Source of the DNA: an uncultured Actinomycetes bacterium
Lineage (GTDB): Bacteria > Actinomycetota > Acidimicrobiia > Acidimicrobiales > RAAP-2
Assembly: GCA_903900235.1 (NCBI GenBank)
Contig: CAIUMH010000015.1
Coordinates: forward strand, 1-49,863
DNA: 49,863 nucleotides
Direction: 5' to 3'
Shown here: piece by piece, positions 33,206 to 41,907 of the stretch
Position numbering within the stretch: position 1 is the first letter of the stretch
Layout of the letters: every line of letters begins with the position of its first letter
The notes under the pieces: model-generated
What the model was told of the DNA's origin: nothing
Seen by the model: the letters and a program-made list of their open reading frames with translations, nothing else
Databases searched by the model: none
Made by a program: the position numbers and the translations under genes

Positions 33206-34609
33206 ATGGACTTCCGCATCAACCGTGTCACCGACCTCGCTGAGCAGGTGCGCTCCGGCCAGCGCAGCGCCGTCTCACTCACCGAGCATGCCCTTGCTCG
33301 GATCGAGGCCCTCAATCCCTCAATCAACGCCTTCGTCGCTCTCGACGCCGAGCGGGCTCTCGAGCAGGCCGAGGGCGTAGATCAGATCATCGCCGCCGGC
33401 GGAAACCCCGGACCCTTGGCCGGTATCCCGATCGGGGTCAAGGACCTTGAGGATGCGGCCGGACTACCCACCACCCACGGATCACCCCTCCACGAGGGCA
33501 CCGAGCCCGCTCGGGGAGACTCCGCACTCGTGGCGCGTCTGCGCCAGGCCGGCTGCGTGGTCGTGGGAAAGACCAATACTCCTGAGTTCGGCTGGACATC
33601 TCGGACCGAGAACGCCCTCCACGGCCTGACCCGGAACCCCTGGAACCTCGACCACACGCCAGGCGGATCCTCCGGCGGCTCTGCTGCGGCGATCGCCGCT
33701 GGCATGGTGCCGCTCGCCACCGGCTCTGACGGTGGAGGGTCGATCCGCATCCCCTCATCGGCCTGCGGGCTCAGTGGGATGAAGGCCTCGCTCGGGCGAG
33801 TGCCCAATGGCGGCCGTGAGGCGCCTGGATGGCTCGAGCTGAGCTCGAAGGGACCAATGGCCCGCTCGATCTTCGACGTGGCCGCCGCCCTCGAGGTGGT
33901 CGTCGGACCAGAGCCGACCGATCTCGCCTCCCTGCCCAAGCCCGAGGCATCGTTCCTCGATGCAGTCACCGATCCCCATCTGCCGAGCACCATTGGATGG
34001 TCGCCTGATCTCGGCTTCGCCGAGGTCGACGCTGAGGTTCTTGCCAATTGCGAGCGAGCCCTTGGCGTGCTCGTCGACGCCGGTATCGAGGTCGTCGAGG
34101 TGCCCAACCTGTTCGAGGGCGACTGCGTCGAGGACTGGCTGACCATCGTCTGCACCTGCTTGGCCCGCTCGATGGAGGACCACGCCGACCACGACCGCTG
34201 GCTCGAGGTGGACCCGGTGCTGCGGCTCATGGTCGAGAATGGCCGCACCACCAGCGGCATCGACGTGGTGCGCGCCCTTGATGCTCAGCATCAGCTCAAC
34301 CTCCGGCTGGTCGAGCACTTCCACGCTGTCCGACTGATCCTGACGCCAACTACTGCGGGCGTGGCTCCACCGGTCGCCCTTGGTGGTCTCGGACTGATCA
34401 ACGGGGCAGAGGCGCAGAACTGGGTCCAATTCACCTATGCCTTCAACATGACCCGCTCGCCTGCCGCCACCGTCCCCGTCGGCCTCAGCGCAACCGGGGT
34501 CCCCATCGGGATGCAGATCGTTGGACCCCAGCACGCCGACCTCGCCGTCCTGCGGGCCGCCGCCGCTGTCGAGCAGCTGCTCGGCTTCGACGCCGTCGCC
34601 CCCTGCTGA
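33206..34609 (+). CDS. Amidase (amidase signature family)
   Basis: Amidohydrolase of 467 aa with the Ser-cisSer-Lys triad: Lys79 in PIGVKDLEDAAGLPT, the cis-Ser pair 155/156 in GGSSGGSAAA, and the nucleophile Ser179 in GSDGGGSIRIPSS. These enzymes hydrolyse amides of many kinds. The ATG at 33206 is chosen over 33200 because AGGAG (33195-33199) then lies 6 nt upstream. Its stop overlaps the start of the P450 gene (TGATG, 34607-34611), so the two are coupled and probably act on one compound: the amidase frees or makes a substrate that the P450 hydroxylates. Confidence 0.93.
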   Translation: MDFRINRVTDLAEQVRSGQRSAVSLTEHALARIEALNPSINAFVALDAERALEQAEGVDQIIAAGGNPGPLAGIPIGVKDLEDAAGLPTTHGSPLHEGTEPARGDSALVARLRQAGCVVVGKTNTPEFGWTSRTENALHGLTRNPWNLDHTPGGSSGGSAAAIAAGMVPLATGSDGGGSIRIPSSACGLSGMKASLGRVPNGGREAPGWLELSSKGPMARSIFDVAAALEVVVGPEPTDLASLPKPEASFLDAVTDPHLPSTIGWSPDLGFAEVDAEVLANCERALGVLVDAGIEVVEVPNLFEGDCVEDWLTIVCTCLARSMEDHADHDRWLEVDPVLRLMVENGRTTSGIDVVRALDAQHQLNLRLVEHFHAVRLILTPTTAGVAPPVALGGLGLINGAEAQNWVQFTYAFNMTRSPAATVPVGLSATGVPIGMQIVGPQHADLAVLRAAAAVEQLLGFDAVAPC

Positions 34610-35808
34610 TGCCTGAGCCGACACCTCGGCCAGCGAGCCCCCTCGCCGAACGCCTGCTCGATGGCGACCTCTATGTCGGCGACCCCCATCGCTTCTATGA
34701 CGAGTTGCGCTCCAGCGCACCGGTGGCCTGGTGTGCATCACGGGGGTTCTGGGCACTGACCACCCACCGCGACATCTCCGAGGTGTCCGTGGACCCTGAG
34801 CGCTTTCGGTCAGGAGCAGGGATCTTGGTCGATGAGATCGGCCACTCCTATGACAGTCCTCCGACGATGATGCACACTGACCCGCCGGCCCACACTCGGT
34901 ATCGGCGACTCGTCCAGCCGAGCTTCAAGCCAACGGCTGTGCGTCCCCTCGACGAGTCCATTCGCCAGATCGCCGTCGCTCTCCTTGACGACATCGTGGC
35001 CGGAGAGCCGTTCGACATCGTGCCGGCACTCAGCGTCCCGTTCCCTCTCCAGGTGATCTGTCGCTTGCTCGGCGCCGATCCAGCTCGCTGGCCCACCTTC
35101 TACGAGTGGTCCGAGGCGACCATTCCGGGTAACCGAGAGATGTCTCCCGACGAACGCGGGGCGGTGCAGCTCGAGATGTGGGAGCACCTCATCGGTCTCG
35201 CCGCCGAGCGCCGTTCCACCCCCCTCGATGACGTCGTCTCGCAGCTCGCAGGAGCGAAGATCGATGGCGAAGAGCTCAGCGAGGCCGAGCTGGCTATGTT
35301 CCTGATCCAGCTTCTCGTGGCCGGGAATGAGACCACACGCAACCTCATCTCGGGGGGTCTCGTAGCCCTGGCCGAGCATCCTGATCAGCTCGAGCGCCTC
35401 GTCGATGACCCTTCGATGATTCCGACTGCGGTCGAGGAACTACTGCGATGGACATCGCCAGTGGTGTCATTCCTGCGCACCGCCACGAGAGACACCGAGC
35501 TGTCAGGTGTGTCCATCACCTCCGGAGATCCTGTGTTGATGGTCTACGCCGCCGCCAATCGGGACCCGGCTGTCTTCGGCGACACCGCCCACACCCTCGA
35601 CCTAAGCCGCGACCCCAACCCGCACCTCGGTCTCGGGTTCGGCACCCACTTCTGCCTGGGTGCGCCACTCGCTCGGCTCGAAGCACGCATCATTCTCGAG
35701 GAACTCTTGGTGCGCTTCTCACGTGTCGAGCTCGTCGGGGACGTCGAGCGAAGCCCGAGCTCGATCATCGCCGGGGTGACTCGAGCGCCGATGATCCTGC
35801 GGCCGTGA
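34609..35808 (+). CDS. Cytochrome P450
   Basis: Soluble bacterial-class P450 monooxygenase of 399 aa. The I-helix oxygen-activation motif is LLVAGNETTRNLI, the K-helix E-x-x-R is in AVEELLRWTSPV, and the haem loop is LGFGTHFCLGAPLARLEA with the axial ligand Cys349. No membrane anchor is present, so it must use a separate ferredoxin and reductase; neither is next to it. Similar P450s in actinobacteria act on steroids, terpenes or fatty acids. It is translationally coupled to the amidase, and the two acyl-CoA-processing genes nearby fit a degradation pathway. Confidence 0.95.
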   Translation: MPEPTPRPASPLAERLLDGDLYVGDPHRFYDELRSSAPVAWCASRGFWALTTHRDISEVSVDPERFRSGAGILVDEIGHSYDSPPTMMHTDPPAHTRYRRLVQPSFKPTAVRPLDESIRQIAVALLDDIVAGEPFDIVPALSVPFPLQVICRLLGADPARWPTFYEWSEATIPGNREMSPDERGAVQLEMWEHLIGLAAERRSTPLDDVVSQLAGAKIDGEELSEAELAMFLIQLLVAGNETTRNLISGGLVALAEHPDQLERLVDDPSMIPTAVEELLRWTSPVVSFLRTATRDTELSGVSITSGDPVLMVYAAANRDPAVFGDTAHTLDLSRDPNPHLGLGFGTHFCLGAPLARLEARIILEELLVRFSRVELVGDVERSPSSIIAGVTRAPMILRP

Positions 35809-35823
35809 GAGGCCGGAGACCGC

Positions 35824-37128
35824 TCAGGACTGCTCGGCCGTCAGCAACTCGAGCATCGTCGCGAACTTCTCCTTGGCCGCCGCCTGGCGTGTGGGGATGT
35901 GCTCGGTCGGGATCTCTGATGGTGAGTAGCCCTTGAGCACCGAGCGCGCGACCGTCTGGCGATGGACCTCGTCGGGGCCGTCATAGATCCGCGCCGCGCG
36001 CGCTGCTCGGTACATGTGCTCGAGTGGCATGTCGGAGGAGTAGCCGAGCGACCCATAGGTCTGCAATGCCCGGTCGATCACGTTGTAGAGCACCTGCGCT
36101 CCGTAGTACTTGATCATGGCGATCTCGACCCTCGAAGCCGAGGCGCCGACCTTGTCCATCTTCCATGCTGCTTGGATTGTCATCAGTCGGGCCGCGTGCA
36201 TCTCGGCCATCGAGTCGGCGATCCAATTCTGCACGGTCTGCTTCTCCGCCAGCACGGACCCATGGGTGAAGCGAGACAATGCCCGCTCGCACATCATGTC
36301 GAAGGCTCGCTGCGACTGACCGAGCCAGCGCATGCAGTGGTGGATCCGTCCGGGTCCGAGGCGAGCCTGCGCCAGGGCGAAGCCCGCGCCCTCGACGCCA
36401 ATCAGATTCTCCTTCGGGACCCGCACCGACTCATAGAGGACCTCGGCATGGTTGCCGAACTTCCCGTAGACCACCGTCGGATCGTCCATCGACCCAACGT
36501 CACGCAAGATCGTGAGCCCGGGGGTGTCAACCGGCACGATGATCATTGACGAGCCCTGATACGGGTGGACGTCGGGGTTGGTGACCGCCATGACGATGAG
36601 GAAGTTGGCCACCGACCCATTGGTCGTGTACCACTTGCGCCCGTCAATCACCCACTCGTCGCCGTCAAGGAAGGCCCGGGTTTTCAAAAGGGTCGGGTCC
36701 GATCCTGCGGTGTGCGGCTCGGTCATCGAGAAGCCGCTGCGCAGCCGCCCCTCAAGGAGTGGTTCGAGCCAGCGCTCGCGATGCGATTCATCACCCGACA
36801 TCTCCATCCCAACGGCGATGAGTTCGGCATTGCCGGAGTCGGGGGCATTGTTTCCAAATACCAGGGGCCCGTAGGGAGTCTGACCCAGGATCTCGTGCAT
36901 CAGGCCGAGCTTGAGCTGCCCGAATCCGCCGCCACCGAGCTCGACGGGAAGGTGCGCTGCCCACAAGCCTCGAGCCTTGACCTCCTCCTGGAGTGGCTTG
37001 ATCAGTGCCACCACCTGGTCGTAGCTGAGTGCCAATGTCTCGATCGGGAAGATTTCCTCGCGCACGAAGGTGCGCATCCACGCCAGCTTCTCTTCGAACT
37101 CAGGGTCTGTCTCGAAGTCCCAGGCCAT
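35824..37128 (-). CDS. Acyl-CoA dehydrogenase (FadE-type) with Asp at the usual catalytic Glu
   Basis: FAD-dependent acyl-CoA dehydrogenase of 434 aa that makes the alpha,beta double bond of a CoA thioester. FAD/substrate motifs include FSMTEPHTAGSDPTLL and KWYTTNGSVANFLIV, with LGPGRIHHCMRWLGQSQRAFDMM in the C-domain. The C-terminal helix has IYDGPDEVHRQTVAR, where Asp383 stands at the position of the catalytic Glu of typical members, as in the ACAD10/11-like group. It therefore probably handles a 4-hydroxylated, branched or ring-bearing acyl-CoA. GAGGAG lies 6 nt before the ATG. It is divergent from the LLM gene with the KstR-like operator between them. Confidence 0.93.
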   Translation of the reverse strand: MAWDFETDPEFEEKLAWMRTFVREEIFPIETLALSYDQVVALIKPLQEEVKARGLWAAHLPVELGGGGFGQLKLGLMHEILGQTPYGPLVFGNNAPDSGNAELIAVGMEMSGDESHRERWLEPLLEGRLRSGFSMTEPHTAGSDPTLLKTRAFLDGDEWVIDGRKWYTTNGSVANFLIVMAVTNPDVHPYQGSSMIIVPVDTPGLTILRDVGSMDDPTVVYGKFGNHAEVLYESVRVPKENLIGVEGAGFALAQARLGPGRIHHCMRWLGQSQRAFDMMCERALSRFTHGSVLAEKQTVQNWIADSMAEMHAARLMTIQAAWKMDKVGASASRVEIAMIKYYGAQVLYNVIDRALQTYGSLGYSSDMPLEHMYRAARAARIYDGPDEVHRQTVARSVLKGYSPSEIPTEHIPTRQAAAKEKFATMLELLTAEQS

Positions 37129-37260
37129 TGATGCTCCTCACGGGTCCGCTCGGGCCATCTCGGCCCAAGGTCTTCTCTCTCACTAGCACCGCCCGGCACC
37201 CCTCGGCCACCCTGAGCCTCCGCTGATGGCGGCGGCGAGGGGGCACGAGCTTCCGCACTC

Positions 37261-37289
37261 TTGACACCAAGTAGAACCTGTTCTAGTTT
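37261..37289 (+). promoter_or_regulatory. Promoter with embedded KstR-like operator
   Basis: TTGACA (37261-37266) and TAGTTT (37284-37289) are spaced 17 nt apart, a textbook -35/-10 pair. Between and into the -10 lies TAGAACCTGTTCTA (37272-37285), a perfect palindrome that matches the mycobacterial KstR consensus TnnAACnnGTTnnA at every fixed base. A repressor bound there would cover the promoter. It should control the LLM gene at 37342 and perhaps the divergent acyl-CoA dehydrogenase. Confidence 0.75.
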
Positions 37290-37341
37290 TCGAGCGACGG
37301 TCGGGCGGGCATCGGCTAAGCCGAGAGGAAGAGGTATCACC

Positions 37342-38541
37342 ATGGAGTTCGGCATCTTCATCAACGGTTATCTGCCGGGGCCGGCCTCCCGCGACACCGA
37401 CGCCGAGCACCTCATGCTCGAGCGGGAGATCTCCTATGGGGTCACCGCCGACCTCTACAACTGGAAGTACGCCTGGTACGGCGAGCACCACGCTCTCACG
37501 GAGTACTCGCACATGTCGGCGCCCGAGCCCATCATGGGCATGGTGGCGGCGCGAACTGACCGCATCCACATCGGCACGGGCATCAACAGTCTCTCGCCCC
37601 GCAAAGAGCATCCCGTGCGCTACGCCGAGCGCGCCGCGATGATGGACCACATCACCAACCGACGCTTCGAGTGGGGCACCGGCCGGGGAGCCGGCAGCCA
37701 CGAGATGGCGAGCTTCAACATCCTTGACAAGGACTCGACCAAGGCTGAGTGGAACGAGGTCATCCGCCAGATCCCGCGAATGTGGGAGCAGCGTGACTAC
37801 ATGTACGAGGGCGAAAGCTTCACCGTCCCGACCCCTCACAACATCCTGCCCAAGCCCTATGGCCCCGGGCACCCACCGATCTGGGTCGCCTGCGGCAACC
37901 CTGCGACCTTCGCCCAGGCAGGCGAGATGGGTATTGGTGCCATCGCCTTCAACTTTGAGCCGGTCTTTGGACTCAAGGGCCGTATCGACGCATACAAAGA
38001 GGGCATTGCCAACTGCACCGAACCAGTCGGGCAGTTCGTCAACGACAACGTGATGCTCACAAATGCCGTGATCTGCCTCGCCGACCGCAAGCGAGCTCGG
38101 GAGATCGCCCTGCGCGAGTGTCGTGGCTACCTCTACTCGCTGGTGTGCCTCTACCACGACACCATCCCCAAGCCCGACTATGCGCCGACCTGGCCCGAGA
38201 CCATCGGCGGGGTCCCCGACGAAGAGACCCTCGACCATCTCATCGAGGCCGGATGGCTGCTGTGCGGCGAGCCTGATGAGGTCGCCGAGCAGCTCGCCCG
38301 CTACGAGCAGGTTGGCTGCGACCAGGTCGTCTTCGGCCTGCCATCGGACTCGATGGAGCACGACGAAGTGCTCGAGATGCTCGAGGTCTTCGGGACCAAG
38401 GTCATCCCACAGTTCGACACCGACCCGGTGCACCGGACCACTCGCCTGCGCCAGTCTGCCGTGCGCAAGTACCCCGACTTCAGCTTCGATGTCCCTGACA
38501 TCTCGGTCGCCAACCTGCCGACAAACGCACTCATCCGTTAG
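37342..38541 (+). CDS. LLM class flavin-dependent oxidoreductase (KstR-like promoter)
   Basis: Luciferase-like monooxygenase-fold protein of 399 aa. Its start MEFGIFINGYLPGP and NWKYAWYGEHHALTEYSHMS are typical of the bacterial luciferase family, as are MVAARTDRIHIGTGI, RRFEWGTGRGAGSHE and LPKPYGPGHPPIWVACGNPATFAQAGEMG. FMN or F420 could be the cofactor. The ATG at 37342 has a weak purine-rich site upstream and the leader would be about 46 nt. The gene is the first behind the KstR-like operator. In this setting it is a candidate monooxygenase or Baeyer-Villiger-like enzyme of sterol or isoprenoid breakdown, but this is inference. Confidence 0.9.
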   Translation: MEFGIFINGYLPGPASRDTDAEHLMLEREISYGVTADLYNWKYAWYGEHHALTEYSHMSAPEPIMGMVAARTDRIHIGTGINSLSPRKEHPVRYAERAAMMDHITNRRFEWGTGRGAGSHEMASFNILDKDSTKAEWNEVIRQIPRMWEQRDYMYEGESFTVPTPHNILPKPYGPGHPPIWVACGNPATFAQAGEMGIGAIAFNFEPVFGLKGRIDAYKEGIANCTEPVGQFVNDNVMLTNAVICLADRKRAREIALRECRGYLYSLVCLYHDTIPKPDYAPTWPETIGGVPDEETLDHLIEAGWLLCGEPDEVAEQLARYEQVGCDQVVFGLPSDSMEHDEVLEMLEVFGTKVIPQFDTDPVHRTTRLRQSAVRKYPDFSFDVPDISVANLPTNALIR

Positions 38542-38624
38542 CCCCGTCCAACCAAGGTGTCCTCGGCCGGCATCGGCGGTCATACGCTGGAGTCGATCTC
38601 CCATCTACGTCCAAGGAGGACTCA

Positions 38625-39104
38625 GTGATCACCATCGGAGTTGTCGACACGATGTTCGCCCGCCACGACATGGGGGCCGATGCGCTTGAGGAACTCGCCT
38701 CATGCCCGGGCCATGGTGAGACATTCAACGTCCTGCGCAGGACAGTTCCCGGCTTCAAAGACCTTGCCGTGGCCGCAAAGTTGATGATCGAGCGCGACGG
38801 GGCCTCCATCGTCATCGCCTGCGGCATGCCGGGATCTGCCGATATCGACAAGGTGTGTGCCCATGAGGCCAGCCAGGGCCTCATGCAGGCTCAGCTCATG
38901 ACCTCCACGCCGATCCTCGAGGTCTTCGTCTACGAGGACGAAGCCGACGACGACGCCACCTTGGCCATGGTCTTCGAGAACCGAACCAAGGGTCACGCCC
39001 GCAACGCCTACTGGCTGCTGTTCGAGCCCGACCAGCTCGTGGCTCGAGCCGGCCGCGGGATCCGCCAGGGCTTCGGCGACGCTGGCCCCCTCCTCACCGC
39101 TTGA
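38625..39104 (+). CDS. ribC: Riboflavin synthase, archaeal (RibC) type
   Basis: Protein of 159 aa that matches the archaeal riboflavin synthase family, which makes riboflavin from two 6,7-dimethyl-8-ribityllumazine molecules and is related to lumazine synthase, not to bacterial RibE. The whole length fits: IGVVDTMFARHDM, RRTVPGFKDLAVAAK, VIACGMPGSADIDKVCAHEAS, GLMQAQLMTSTPILEVFVYEDEA and RQGFGDAGP. One conserved position (archaeal His in MTNKHIIEVFVHEDE) reads Pro here. AAGGAGG lies 6 nt before the GTG start. It follows a flavoprotein gene on the same strand and converges with another, so its job may be extra flavin supply. Whether the genome also has bacterial RibE cannot be seen. Confidence 0.88.
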   Translation: MITIGVVDTMFARHDMGADALEELASCPGHGETFNVLRRTVPGFKDLAVAAKLMIERDGASIVIACGMPGSADIDKVCAHEASQGLMQAQLMTSTPILEVFVYEDEADDDATLAMVFENRTKGHARNAYWLLFEPDQLVARAGRGIRQGFGDAGPLLTA

Positions 39105-39129
39105 GCAGCACCACCCAGGATTGAACCCG

Positions 39130-40233
39130 TCAGCCCTCGAGGTCCCGAGGCAGTCCGAGTACGCGTTCGGCAATGATGTTGCGCTGCACCACCGAGGTCC
39201 CCCCACCGATGGTTAGCGACGGTGAGAAGGTGAAGCACCAGGACCACATGACGTCGTGAGGCTCGAGAACCCCGCCCACCGCCGCCATTCCGAGCAGGTC
39301 GACCGCCAAGGTGGCGGCGTCCTGGCCCACCTCGTCGGCCAGTGCCTTGCGGACAGAGGCTTCGGGTCCCGGCGTCCGACCGGCGAGCACCGCTGCGACC
39401 AGGCGGAGCTTGAGCATCCGGAGGGCTTCGGCCCGCACCCAGAGCGACGTGAGGCGCTCGGCGGCGACCGCGTCGACTCCGATCCGACGGGCCAAGTCCA
39501 CGAGGTCGTCGATGACCGGGCCCATCCCCCACATCAGGCCGTCGCCCGACAGCGACACTCGCTCGTTCGCCAGGGTCACCTTGGCGAGGCGCCAGCCGTC
39601 GTTGACTTCGCCGATCACGTGGTCAGCCGGGATCCGCACCTCGTCGAGAAACACCTCATTGAAGGTGTGATTGCCTGTCATGTCCACAAGGGGGCGGACC
39701 TCCAAACCCGGTGCATCCATGGGACAGACGAAGTAGGTGATTCCGTGATGGCGCTCCGCCTCAGGGCTGGTGCGCGCCAGCAGGATTCCGAACTTGGCTC
39801 GATGGGCGTAGCTGGTCCAGACCTTCTGGCCCGTGACCACCCACTCGTCGCCGTCGCGCACCGCCTGGGTCGACAGCGCCGAGAGGTCCGACCCGGCCGC
39901 CGGTTCTGAGAACAACTGACACCAGAACTCCTCGCCAGAGAGCAGCCCCGGAAGCCATCGCTGCTGCTGTTCCACGGTGCCAGCCGCCAACAGCGTGGGG
40001 CCTGCCCAGCCGATCCCGATTGGGTTATCTGGACGGCGGACGTTGGCCGTCCGCAAGATGGCGTCGATCACCAGCTGATCCGCCGGAGCGGCACCGAGGC
40101 CCCACGGAGCCGGCCAGTGGGGCACCACATAGCCCGCTTGTGCCAACTGCTCACCGGTTGGGGCGGGGTGGGCCGCAAGCCATGCGGAGAGTTCGTCGGC
40201 CGCCGAAGCGACAAGATTCTGGTTATCGTGCAC
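39130..40233 (-). CDS. Acyl-CoA dehydrogenase
   Basis: FAD-dependent acyl-CoA dehydrogenase of 367 aa, slightly short for the family. Motifs are WCQLFSEPAAGSDLSALS for substrate and FAD binding, VVTGQKVWTSYAHRAKFGILLART in the beta domain, and GGGTSVVQRNIIAERVLGLPRDLEG at the C-terminus. TSVVQ replaces the usual TSEIQ, so the catalytic base must be elsewhere, as in the actinobacterial FadE/ChsE-like subunits that work as heteromers. A missing base in one subunit would fit a two-gene heterotetramer, and the dehydrogenase at 35824 is a possible partner. The start is a GTG. It converges on the ribC gene and is divergent from the FadD-type gene at 40274. Confidence 0.9.
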   Translation of the reverse strand: MHDNQNLVASAADELSAWLAAHPAPTGEQLAQAGYVVPHWPAPWGLGAAPADQLVIDAILRTANVRRPDNPIGIGWAGPTLLAAGTVEQQQRWLPGLLSGEEFWCQLFSEPAAGSDLSALSTQAVRDGDEWVVTGQKVWTSYAHRAKFGILLARTSPEAERHHGITYFVCPMDAPGLEVRPLVDMTGNHTFNEVFLDEVRIPADHVIGEVNDGWRLAKVTLANERVSLSGDGLMWGMGPVIDDLVDLARRIGVDAVAAERLTSLWVRAEALRMLKLRLVAAVLAGRTPGPEASVRKALADEVGQDAATLAVDLLGMAAVGGVLEPHDVMWSWCFTFSPSLTIGGGTSVVQRNIIAERVLGLPRDLEG

Positions 40234-40273
40234 CGCCGTAGCGTAGGCTCACCGCCGACCGAGGGGGGTTGTT

Positions 40274-41893
40274 ATGACCGAGTGGAACTACGCCGATGCC
40301 TGGGAGTCGATCGCCGCGATCCAACCCGACCAGCCAGCCATCATCCAAGGTGAGCGCACTATCTCGTGGGGGCAGTTCGAGGCCCGATCGGCCGGAGTTG
40401 CCGGGTGGCTCTCCTCGCTTGGTGCTGTCCATCAGGACAAGGTGGCTCTCTACCTCTACAACTGCCCCGAATACATGGAGGGCGTGTTCGCCAGCCTTCG
40501 GATCGGACTCGTCCCGGTCAACACCAACTACCGATACGGCGACGAAGAGCTGCTCTACCTCTGGGACAATGCCGATGCCATCGCTGTCGTGTTCCATGGC
40601 TCGTTCACCGAGCGCATCGAAGGCATCCGCTCCCAGGCCGACAAGGTCAAGGGCTGGCTCTTCGTCGACGATGGCTCCGGAGCATGCCCCGACTGGGCGA
40701 CCCCCTACGAGCAGGTAGCCGCCGAGCCCGCTGGCGACCTTCCGCTGGCGGCGCAGCGGACCCCTGATGACCTGGTCATGCTCTACACCGGCGGCACCAC
40801 CGGGATGCCCAAGGGCGTCATGTGGCGCCAGGACGACCTCTTCGCTCGCCTCAACCCTGCTGGCTTCCGCCGCTTCGATGAGACCGCGGGCGTGGCCGGC
40901 ATCGCTGACGCCGTCCGCAATGAGGGACCGGGTCTCGCTCTGCTCCCGGCCTGCCCCTTGATGCACGGGACCGGGCTGTTCACCGCCCTCGAGGTGCTCG
41001 CCGAGGGCGGCAGGCTCGTCCTGCTCCCCACGCGCAAGTTCCTCCCCGACGAGCTCGCCGCCACCATCGACGACAAGGGAGTCAACGTCGCCGTGATCGT
41101 GGGCGACCCCTTCGCCCGACCCCTGCTCGACGTCGTCCGGGCCGACCCTGAGCGCTACACGCTCTCGTCGCTGGTCATCATCATGTCCTCGGGTGCCATG
41201 TGGTCAGAGGAGATTAAGCAGGGACTCCTCGCACACCACGGCGCAATGATGCTCGTCGATGCCTTCTCCTCGTCCGAAGCCCTCGGCATGGGTAGCTCGA
41301 TCTCCACCGCCGACAAGGCTGCCTCCACCGGGGAGTTCACCCTCGGCCCGGAGGTCCGCGTCATCGACGAGGACGGCGTAGACGTCACCCCGGGCTCCGA
41401 CACCGTAGGGGTGCTCGCACTCGGCGGGCGCAACCCGCTCGGCTACTACAAGGACGCGGCCAAGTCCGACGCCACCTTCCGCATGATCGACGGAGCCCGC
41501 TACAGCGTGCCAGGTGACCACGCCAGGGTCCGGGTCGACGGGTCGATCCAGCTGCTCGGGCGGGGCAGCCAGTGCATCAACACCGCTGGCGAGAAGGTCT
41601 ACCCCGAAGAGGTTGAGGAGGTGCTCAAGCGCCACCCCCTCGTCGTCGATGCCTGCGTCGTGGGAATCCCAGACGACCGAACCGGCGAGCGCATCATCGC
41701 GGCCGTCGAAACCATGCCTGGAGCCGACCTCCCTTCTGAGGCCGAGATCATCGAGCACGTCAAGGCAGCGCTCTCCCACTACAAGGCCCCCAAGGGGGTG
41801 CGCTTCGTCGTCACTATCGGCAGGGCCGCAAACGGGAAGATGGAATATTCCCGGCACAAGGCCGAGGCCATCGCCTGGGTCGCTGGATCGTGA
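40274..41893 (+). CDS. Acyl-CoA synthetase (FadD-type, AMP-forming)
   Basis: ATP-dependent acyl-CoA ligase of 539 aa. The phosphate loop is MLYTGGTTGMPKGVMWR, the A5-like motif is FSSSEALGMGSS, and the AMP-binding Asp/Arg block is YSVPGDHARVRVDGSIQLLGR. The C-terminal Lys lies in RAANGKMEYSRH. It belongs to the actinobacterial FadD3/17/19-like branch that activates steroid side chains and other bulky acids. GAGGGGGG lies 5-6 nt before the ATG. It is followed by a second synthetase of the same branch, about 40 nt downstream, which has its own KstR-like box. Confidence 0.94.
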   Translation: MTEWNYADAWESIAAIQPDQPAIIQGERTISWGQFEARSAGVAGWLSSLGAVHQDKVALYLYNCPEYMEGVFASLRIGLVPVNTNYRYGDEELLYLWDNADAIAVVFHGSFTERIEGIRSQADKVKGWLFVDDGSGACPDWATPYEQVAAEPAGDLPLAAQRTPDDLVMLYTGGTTGMPKGVMWRQDDLFARLNPAGFRRFDETAGVAGIADAVRNEGPGLALLPACPLMHGTGLFTALEVLAEGGRLVLLPTRKFLPDELAATIDDKGVNVAVIVGDPFARPLLDVVRADPERYTLSSLVIIMSSGAMWSEEIKQGLLAHHGAMMLVDAFSSSEALGMGSSISTADKAASTGEFTLGPEVRVIDEDGVDVTPGSDTVGVLALGGRNPLGYYKDAAKSDATFRMIDGARYSVPGDHARVRVDGSIQLLGRGSQCINTAGEKVYPEEVEEVLKRHPLVVDACVVGIPDDRTGERIIAAVETMPGADLPSEAEIIEHVKAALSHYKAPKGVRFVVTIGRAANGKMEYSRHKAEAIAWVAGS

Positions 41894-41907
41894 GACCTGC
41901 GTCAAAC

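Noticed and set aside
37183-38604. Long open frame (473 aa) antisense to the LLM gene
   Set aside because: It is the complement of a clear LLM coding sequence; high GC content makes long antisense frames common.
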